From Blasia pusilla (lineage: Eukaryota; Marchantiophyta; Marchantiopsida; Blasiales), in NCBI GenBank assembly GCA_050084515.1, contig CM114271.1, positions 49,414,001 to 49,478,000 of the forward strand: a stretch of 64,000 nucleotides of DNA, read 5' to 3'. Both the position numbers and the translations under genes were made by a program. This document shows positions 55,900-64,000 of this stretch, piece by piece. The stretch's first letter is position 1, and each line of letters starts with the position of its first letter. Below the pieces are notes generated by a model. It ran no database searches. It saw only the letters and a program-made list of their open reading frames with translations, and was not told the origin of the DNA.

Positions 55900-57106
55900 G
55901 TGGTGCATGGTAGTCACGTGACCTTGCTAAATAACAAGAGAAGATCACTAAACGGTAAAGAACTTCAATGTTGACAATACTTCCACAATTCAGACAGGGC
56001 TAAAAAAATCTCCCCATACGTGCACTATACCAATCTCTCCATACCATAGACGTACCAATCTCTCCATACGTGCACTGTCCCTCTATCTTTTCTCTGTCCA
56101 CTCCTCTTCCCTGACTTCTCATACAACATCTCCACTTGTTAAATCCTGCACAAATGTAAAACATCATGGCTTTGAAAAATGAGAGTGTCTCCCTTCTCAA
56201 GCCGTGTCTAAGTAGGGCACCAGGTCAAAGGAAAAAAGGAAGAGGATGGGAGTGAAGACTCAAGGAAATACCAAATCAAAACACTGATGAGCCGTGGGCA
56301 GTAGTGCATTAGGTTGAAGGAGCGAAGCGAGAAGGAAGGGAAGAGTAAGAGACAAGAGCCCAATTCTCAATTTGTGACAGAAAATTTTAAATCAACAAAG
56401 GGCCAAGAACGGAGAGGATTTTGTGATGCACGACAAAGTTAGTTGAGTGAGAAATGATTTAAAGTGCTCAACAGAGAAATCTCTCACGCAATGTACTTTC
56501 TTTGACTCTGGCCAAAAAGTGTTTGTTGTGTTTACAAGTGCGCGTGCTCTTTTTCGTCTCTTAGATCGTTGAGACTGTCTCTCCCGCATCTATGTCTTCC
56601 ACGCCTTGTGATCGTTTCCCTCTCGTGTCCGTGCATCAAAATCCTAACAAAAAGTTTTCAAACTACAATACAAATTCCCCCCTGCGCATCAGCATATGGC
56701 AGTGATAAGCTAGAGAGTGTCGGTCAATGAATGCAGAAAGGGAGAGCAAGGTTCGATTCCCGCACCCTAGAAGCCTTTTGCCCTTCGGGAGGCCAAGCTG
56801 CTCGTGCCCAAGCTGCTCTTGCAATTGGATGTTTATTTTGAGATATTTGGGATCTATCTTATACAACATCACTATTAAATTTTTATAATAATTTATAATT
56901 ATTGAGTTTTATTCTCCATGCCAAGAAAAATTATGTTTATAATTTTCTCTTTTATATGAAAATGCAAAATTTAAATCAATATTTATATTTTAATCTTCTC
57001 CAAATTAGTTGTATTATATAATTATATGTAAAAAATGATTTAAATGATTGAGTGAGTCATGGAATATAACTTGCAAATGACCAAGTCATTTGTGTTATTA
57101 TTCGAG
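55900..57106. other. Intergenic, no gene seen
   Basis: Contains a GGTTCGATTCC box at 56,749 without a foldable tRNA around it. Otherwise AT-rich from 56.85 kb. Confidence 0.45.
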
Positions 57107-57307
57107 TCATTGATTTATGACTATTTTGGTTTTTTATGTCATATTAAATTATTGGACCAATTGAGTTATACTTTCAATCATTGATTTATGACTATTTCGG
57201 TTTTCTAGGTCATATTAAATGACTAGACCAATAGAGTCATACTTTCAGTCATTTTGTGCATTAGTCATTCATAATAGAGTCATAAAAACCATAGTTTTCT
57301 TCTAGTG
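57107..57307 (+). mobile_element. CACTA-type right terminus with 71-bp tandem subterminal repeat
   Basis: TAGTG at 57,303-57,307, preceded by CATAGTTTTCTTC, gives CACTAGAAGAAAACTATG on the other strand, close to the terminus at 4,491. Upstream are two tandem units of 71 bp (57,107-57,177 and 57,178-57,248, each TCATTGATTTATGACTATTT...). GAGTCAT motifs continue to 57,297. The rest of this element would lie to the left, but no coding part could be assigned. Confidence 0.45.
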
Positions 57308-59964
57308 CATGAATGTCCATGTTGTGTGGTTCCATGTAGAGACGTATAGTATGGTCAAGTGTTGGTTGAGAGGGAATTTTGAGTGGAGAATATTAGGACT
57401 CTAGAGTTGAGGGTCTACTCGGGTCACTTAGATATATACATTCCTACTTATGATAATGTTGGAGTTAGGACTTGCATGGTTTTGCAACATGTAAAAAACC
57501 TTATATAAGATACTAAAATCACCACCTCCTAAGAAACAAGGAAAAACAACCCAATTAATAAGTATACATTATTTTTTTGTTATATTTATTTATTTTTTGC
57601 TTTCCATTTACCACATGATTTTGGTCTATTTCCTTTTTTCCTAATATGAGTTTAAATCCTTATCAATATCAGATCTTGAAAGTGATGTAAAACACGTTAT
57701 GTAAGTAGATAATTATAAGACGCCCAATCAAACCTACTCCAAGAGGGATTCATCATGATATATGTGAATTCTACTTGTAAGAGTTTCTTCATATATGCCT
57801 CCAACTTATGAAATCACTCTTGATTTGGTTTTTGATAGCTCCTTTGATAGGCCTCGTTGGTGGAGCTCAAATCTATACCCTAGTCCTCTTCCCACTTCTT
57901 CATAACTTTCACAAGATGTTTCCAAAGATGACGGAGCTTGTAGTTTTCCATGTAGGAATATGTTGCATCCTAGCCAAAAATATATGCACCGTCCCCCTCA
58001 TGTCTATGCAAGGTACTCCCACTTACATAATCAAAATTTGTATCTATACATGAGGGTGAATGTTGTGTTAACACAATATGGAATGACAAAGAGCAAGAAC
58101 TCTCATAGTCAACGCCTAGTGTTTTGAAAATTGTTACTAAAACCTTTTTAATCTTGAATAAAAAAGGATAGTCACGCATACTTATGATGAACACCTTTCC
58201 CTTGTTGTTGTGTTATAACACTTCTCTCCAAGTGTTTTCAAATATCTTTGCTAGTAGATTAATGTACATGCAAAATTTCCAAGGGAGAAGGCACCCATTT
58301 TTAGGAAACAACTCTAGGATATTGTGGAGATAGGACTCTTGGAGTTGAGTAAGGTATTCGAGAAGGACGTTATCTTTTTTGACCTTGTGGGGAATGAAAC
58401 CCAACATAAGGATCCAACAATCATCCAATTTCTTGCCAAGTGGAGTCCGGCAAGTTGTGATGATAGCCTTTAAATAGTTTTAATGAACTATTTTGACTTG
58501 CTTCAAGAATGCTTGAAGGGTCATTATTTTGAAATAAATGACATAAATCTTTTTGAGGAATTTTTGTGGTGTGTGGCTTTAAAAGCTTGATCAAATTAGT
58601 ATGTCCTCGATTGAAATTATATGCACATATTAGTGAGTGCATGTTTCTATTTATGGAATATACTACTTTCCTTTTCCTCTTCCTCTTTCAAGTTGACATA
58701 TTTTTGTAGCTATGAGACTTTAGAATCTTCTATGAAAACAAGATTGTGGATGAGAGCATCAATCACTTGAAATAAGCTAATATTTCTGGAAAGGTAAATA
58801 CCTTTACACATTTGTAACTTGAATTCTAAACATTACAAATCTGGTGTTTGTTGTGGGGATGGGGAAAGAGATAAACTTAAGTTCCGAATAACTCTATGTT
58901 TTGTGTCGTTGGTGGTAGCTGTCTTCACATGGAGTTATTTTGAACTTAATTAAGTTGACATTGTATTCCAACCACCACCACTTTCTATTGGTGGTGATAG
59001 TGACTGTGGATATATAGAGGGATGTGAACTTAAGTTCCAAATAACTCCATGTTTGTTGCCCCTTGATGGTGGTTGTGGTAACGTGGAGCTATTTGGAACT
59101 TTACTTCACGTGTATTTCGAGCTACCACCTTGTACCATTGATGGTGGCGGATGTGAGGATAGGGAGGGATGTAAGATTAAGTTCCAAATAATTCTATAGG
59201 TGTTGGCCTAGATGGCTTTTGTACATGTGGGGATGTAGAGCTATTTGGAATTTAAGTTCACTCTTACTTCCAACCACCACCACCTATCGATGGTGATGGT
59301 AGTTGTGGAGATAGAGTGGAAAGTGAAGTTAAGTCGTTCCATTTAACTTGTTGTCTCTTTCCTTTGGTGGTGGATATGGAGATGTAGAGGGAAGCAAACT
59401 TAAATTCCAAATAACCAAACATTTACTGTCATATTTGGAATTTTTTGGAGGATAGATGAAATCCTTGAAACCATTTATCATTATCAATTTTTTTTGTTGA
59501 TTTTCCCAAAATATCTCAAATAGGGAGCAGTATGTGCTAAGCATCTTGAAAGAAAGTAGATATTAGACTTCTCATCCTCCCTAGCATTAGACCCCCAATC
59601 GATTTTCACTCAACCCATTTTGAGTATGGATTTTGGATAACCATGAAGAACGCCAAGGCCATTGAAATGCTCATACTGACCTTATAAACAGTAGTGACAA
59701 AGCTAAATTTGTGACTATAACAATATCCCAAGATGCATATCTCAACTCTATTTTCTTTATAGTCAATGTTTTCATTATTCTATTTGCACTTGCTGAAGAT
59801 CTAGGAATGTTGAAGAACATGTCAAGAATGGGAGCAAACTATATGTATGACACCAACTACCAATTCAATAAACTTCCGTGTTTATGAGTGGTCAAAGTGA
59901 GAATTTTTGCAGGCGATAATAGTGTTCCATGCATTAATCTTTTTGAAGTTTAATGTTCTATAGG
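57308..59964. other. Intergenic, no gene recognised
   Basis: A (GGTGGTGATGG)-like block with repeated 'TTCCAAATAACTC' motifs lies at 58,860-59,420 (six or so copies, for example 58,881, 59,034 and 59,181). It looks like a diverged tandem repeat of about 150 bp. ORFs are short. Confidence 0.4.
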
Positions 59965-60634
59965 TGGAGCAATAGTGGACATACAAGCTTCACCAAAGAT
60001 CAAGAAGAAGAAGATGAAGGCAACCATCAAGATGGTTGCAAGTGTGGGTAGTGAGTCAGAATGTGACCCGAAAGTGCTAAATAGCAAGAAGCAAAGGGTA
60101 AAATACTCAAGCTTTCACTTTTTTCCTTGAAATTTCAGATGTGTTTTTGTAGATTTGTAACAACAATGGATGAGTTCTTGTGTTTTTATTCTTATTTGTG
60201 ATACCCAACTAGGTGGGGCTTGTCAATTTTTCAAGGACTTTACCAATAGATGGATGGACCTTCACCAAGGTAATGATTGAGAGTATACTAATTTATCAAA
60301 TGTGATGATGTTGTTATATTCACCATTAACTTTCTGTTTTGATATGGTATGAATGTAGCTCCGTTTGGGAGATGAAATACACCTCACACAGCTAAAACTC
60401 AGCCGGAATATTTCGGGTCATGGAGTAGTTTCGGGCTTGAGTGGGCGAGATAAGTTCCATGGGAAGGATATAGGTCTTGGATTAGTTCGAGTGGAACTTA
60501 AGGATACTTCTCAACCGGATTACCAACTATGGGAGCCGAATACAATGGACGAACCTACTCTACTCACACTTGGAGATGCAGTTGGAACTTCAATCGTCTG
60601 GTCGGAGTTGAATCTTAAGAAGCTAGTTCATTAG
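59965..60634 (+). pseudogene. TNP1-like gene fragment, paralog of the one at 1.7-3.2 kb
   Basis: Three exons fit: 59,965-60,097 (SPKIKKKKMKATIKMVAS..., lysine-rich), 60,213-60,269 (VGLVNFSRTLPIDGWTFTK, donor GTAATG) and 60,359-60,634 (LRLGDEIHLTQLKLSRNISGHGVVSGLSGRDKFHGKDIGLGLVRVEL...GTSIVWSELNLKKLVH). The last exon matches the C-terminal domain of plant TNP1/En/Spm proteins, including the closing 'S.VW....LK'. The intron between DGWT.TK and the GDE exon is at the same place as at 2,863/2,957. No upstream transposase is seen in the preceding 2 kb, so this is likely the tail of a broken CACTA element. Confidence 0.55.
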
Positions 60635-61418
60635 GATCTTTGGATTTGGTGGTTTTCATAAATGTTTAAACTTTCACAATGATTCCATTAGATCATTTGT
60701 TTTTAGTTTGGTTTCCATATGCTCTTCATTCCTTCTTGCAGCTTGCTGAGATGGAAATACTTTGATTCTTCCATACAATGAATCATGTATTTTTGGGTTT
60801 CATCAATTAGAGAATGGTTTGATTGTGATGTATCTGGAGTTTTCAGCATTCATTGTAATTGGCATGTACCCTATGATTACTTGCTTGATATATGTCCCTC
60901 TTCTAGACCTTCAGATTCAATTCTTTTCTATCCTCACCATTGTCTATGCTACTCAGGCTCACACATTACTCCTTGCTGGATCTGAGAGAGTCTCTACTTA
61001 TGTTAAGAGGGTTATGTTACTTAGATGACCACCACTTACTTACCAAAGTAACTCCTTTGATTTAACAAACTCCGAGAGGAACAATGGCAATCTGTGAACA
61101 ATACATGATCTAGTAATAAACCACAGCTTATAGTGTTGTGTGAATGACTAATACAATATGCCAAATAGCTCAGACGACCAAATATCATTTAGTGGTTAAA
61201 ATATGAGTAATGCACTCATGATTTAGGTTGTTATCTTAGGGACGTCATCATTCATCGCTCAACTACTCTAGGCTGTAGCTAGGAGAAGGTCTTAAGAATC
61301 TTTTTCAGGGTCAGTGAATGAATGACTTGTAATGTGTTTTTCAGCCTTTTGACCATTTGGGTCGCACGGGCTTGATCTATTTATCATTTACCATAATAAC
61401 TCATAGAGTCAATGTAAT
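60635..61418. other. 3' flank of the TNP1-like gene, no further gene
   Basis: A hydrophobic ORF (60,762-61,028, plus) has no recognisable domain and probably arises from AT-rich composition. Confidence 0.4.
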
Positions 61419-61565
61419 GACTCAAATGGTTAGGAAATATGACTTGTATAGTCATGTAAAGCATGAGATAAATGACTCAAACCATCCCAATGATTCAAAC
61501 GGTCAAAAAATATGACTCGTACAATCATGAATGACATGAGATAAATGACTCAAACCATCAATAAA
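61419..61565. repeat. Tandem repeat, two 73-bp units rich in TGACTC
   Basis: Units start at 61,419 (GACTCAAATGGTTAGGAAATATGAC) and 61,492 (GATTCAAACGGTCAAAAAATATGAC). The TGACTC/GAGTCA motif and the ATGAC spacing recall the subterminal repeat at 57.1-57.3 kb in inverted orientation. It may be the subterminal region of the CACTA element that carries the 60-kb gene. Confidence 0.65.
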
Positions 61566-61869
61566 ATGTCTCACGATTACACCACACATAGGGTGACTAA
61601 ATAGTCAAGGGATGTTAAAACGGGAAACTGGGGAACTAATGCTTTCCCAACCAGCCAAACTGTCGTTTAGTGAGTTATTGGTGAACAAGTTTCCCATAGG
61701 GTGATCTTTGACACCCCTATCATTTCCGGTAATGCCAGTCCGTGAAAATTTCCGTTCCATTTTCGTATGAAGTGTCTCTTTCTACAAAGGAGACAATAAA
61801 GTGATTAATGATCAAATAGCACTTCCGCTCCATACGAATTAGGCTAACTATAAGTTGCAGGTGACTGAG

Positions 61870-64000
61870 GAACAAAGATGCACTTCGATAAAAATGAGTG
61901 ATGGAAAACCCATCGGAAGTACAAGAGGGGACTCAAAGAGTCAAAACCAAGGCCACAACACGACGGAAAAGGAAGAAGGGGCATTCCCCCTAAACTAAAC
62001 TCACCAACAAAGCAGAGACAATATCAAGCAACAACAAGAGAGCTATGACTACTACTAAGTGGGCCTCTAGCGCTGGCGTCTCCCACATTGAGCCCGCCGC
62101 AAAAATCCCATTAGTCACCTCTTGCAACGCTTATGGAGACCAGCCGCCACTAATCGCAGAGCTAAGGACAACCCATTTTCGAGTGGAGATGATTGATACA
62201 TCTCTATGGCCAGGGGATGAAGATGTGTCCTCGTGTAGTCATCAGAGATGCTCCTTGTAGCATTCGCCCTTGGGCCACCACTTGGGCTCGTGACCTTGCC
62301 CCGCGTAGGATCTGTGACTATTCCGCCACAACCACCTGGCCCACGTGTCATGTAGAGACGGCACGAATGAGGGAATCCGCATGGAGTAGTGCCTCTCTCT
62401 GCACATGGAAGCCACTCCGGTTGAACATGTTTGCATCGTGAGTGGCTATCCTCTCACCCCAACCGGGCCGGCGTGCCAAATGCACACCAAGTGGATCAGC
62501 TCCGCGACACTTTGGTGTGTAACAACCAACTCGATGGTTGGGGAGGCCCAAGCGGAACCGCAATTGGGTATAGGTAAGTGGTGCGATACGGAAAGCTGGA
62601 GAAGGGGGCGCCCCTACCCATGAGCCCCCTTCTTCCGAGAACGGGCCCTAACCTCCATGGGGATATGACATAGTCTGCCTCAAAGTGGGCTTCCATCAAG
62701 GAAGATTGGAGCCCAGATCGACCGGGAGGTAACTAAGGAGGAGAAAGTGGGGAGAACGGCTCGGCCTCAACTTGAAGGGAATCTCTGTTGTGAGTAAAAG
62801 TGGGAAAGAGCCATCCTCGACCCGGGAGACGAGTGTAGAAGGAGCGGTCTATCTCTAACCAAAAATCGGGAGCAAAGGAGGGTGCCACTATGGCCCAACT
62901 CCCTAAAAAAGCGAGGGCGCCACTAACCTGGTCGAGAGAAGACCTACTCCATTTAAAAGAAATCGGCCAGAGGCCTGTCTACGAGCTAACTCCCCCCATG
63001 GGGCACTCTAAGGAGCCGGGTCCTAGAAGATCCCCAAACACACTGCATGAGCTTCCTATCAAAGGATCTATATAGGGAAGAAAGGTGACTAGATGTCCAA
63101 ACAGTTCTAGTGAGGTAACCAGGTCAGGCGACTTGAGGGTCACCAATCCTTAAGATCATCAACGTGGAGAAGATCTCGGTAAGAGCCGCCAAAGTCGATA
63201 CAAAGTCCTGGCTCCGGCGGTACTCCCAAGACTCAACAGTCGCAAGAAGCCTCGGGTAAATGTAGATCATCACGTAGGCCTAATGGAGACCAAGCCTTGC
63301 ACTTCCCCCACCTTAGGCCGACAATCTGAAAAGTTCGAATGAGGGGACAACCAGATCTCGGGACCAACAATGTGAGTATCATGAATGAAGGGAACATGCA
63401 ACCCGGGAAAGCCTCCCGTCAGAACTTGTAATGTGAGAAAGAACTTGTAATGAGCCACAAAGAAACAACGCGCCACCCAGTAGGGTCACCCCGACGAGTT
63501 TGAGTGAGACTCCAAGACCGTGACCTCCTCCTCGATCGACCATTAAAAGCCTGCACAAAGGGAATGAGGGCTCGCCATGGGGCCACCGCGTCCCTCAACA
63601 ACTGTGAATATAGTAGCCCGAGATTGAGTTGAAGGCGTTCTCCACGCCCACTTTGGATGTACATCTAGACAAGCCCTCAAACCTAAGGCAACTCAACTGG
63701 TGCGGAGTCGAAAGCCTCACGGAATTGCAAAGCGAGAGTACGACTCACCAACCGCAAGAGCACTCACCAAATCGGACGGATACCACCACCCCCTTTGACA
63801 ACGCCAAAAGTCGCCCGCCCCTAATACTTGGGCCATCTTTGTTGGCACTCTCCTGAGCTAGGTGAGAGGCAACCTGAAGCAACTTCGAGAAGATCGGAAG
63901 AAAAAGGTGTTCGTACATCATACCTGACAAACCTCCGGCCGCATCGGAGAACGCCCGAGTGCCCGTGCAAAGAGGGATCAAGGAGCATATTCGGATGGAA
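61870..64000 (-). mobile_element. Non-LTR retrotransposon copy running off the right edge
   Basis: The 3' UTR begins at about 61,870 (GGAACAAAGATGCACTTCG on the plus strand). Minus-strand fragments then follow the order of the 21-kb copy: the CxC/H region (62.3-62.6 kb), the thumb (62.9-63.25 kb), 'THIVGPE' and the GD-P catalytic region (63.3-63.6 kb), 'HLAQE...RLLALSK' (63.75-63.9 kb), and further upstream sequence (SDAAGGLSGMMYEHLF) that the 21-kb copy has lost. Many small deletions and frameshifts are present. It shows the original, uninverted arrangement of the thumb segment. Confidence 0.75.

Noticed and set aside
56700-56790. tRNA gene (GGTTCGATTCC B box at 56,749)
   Set aside because: The bases around the TTCGATT loop do not form a T stem, and no acceptor or anticodon stem could be built. 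At most a tRNA-derived SINE trace.

Overview
This is gene-poor, transposon-dense nuclear DNA from a plant-lineage eukaryote. There is no operon-like packing, and coding stretches are short and broken by GT...AG introns. The recognisable proteins are typical of plant nuclear transposons: CACTA (En/Spm) proteins, a Mutator-like (MULE) transposase with a SWIM finger, a PIF1/Helitron-type helicase, and a non-LTR retrotransposon reverse transcriptase. A streptophyte with a large genome (charophyte alga, bryophyte or fern) is my best guess, but no single-copy host gene fixes the species. I see no gene that is clearly an intact host gene.

Layout. 1-4,491: the 3' part of a CACTA element, with a DUF4216-like exon, a TNP1-like gene and a TAGTG terminus, abutting a PIF1-like helicase fragment (4,492-5,112). 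5.1-11 kb: AT-rich intergenic DNA with long perfect inverted repeats. 10.77-17.1 kb: three copies of an AT-rich repeat, one inverted, around a decayed reverse transcriptase remnant. 21.0-23.5 kb: the best-preserved non-LTR retrotransposon, with an internal inverted block. 23.5-34.4 kb: mostly decayed repeats, including a retrotransposon 3' end at 33.7-34.1 kb.

34,448-47,138 is the centrepiece: a GC-rich island of about 12.7 kb that reads as one large MULE-type element. It has purine-rich terminal inverted repeats and a 12-bp flanking direct repeat. Two divergent genes share a middle promoter region. The minus-strand gene encodes a transposase with a DDE-like core and SWIM zinc finger. The plus-strand gene has a coiled-coil N-terminus, a CW-like zinc-finger remnant and a DNA N4/N6-methyltransferase-like domain whose two signature motifs are degenerate. 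About 35 copies of a CpG-rich palindrome of about 27 bp occur in its introns, promoter and UTRs and, as far as I can see, nowhere else in the window. In the best arrays the palindromes are spaced every 63-64 nt.

47.1-64 kb: AT-rich repeats again, with a gag-like fragment (49.2-50.1 kb), LTR-like repeats (51.7-53.8 kb), a lone cysteine-rich ORF (55.3-55.9 kb), CACTA termini and a second TNP1-like gene (57.1-60.6 kb), and another non-LTR retrotransposon running off the right edge (61.9-64 kb). Almost every coding sequence carries stops or frameshifts. Many of the stops fit C-to-T decay, so most entries are better called pseudogenes than working genes.
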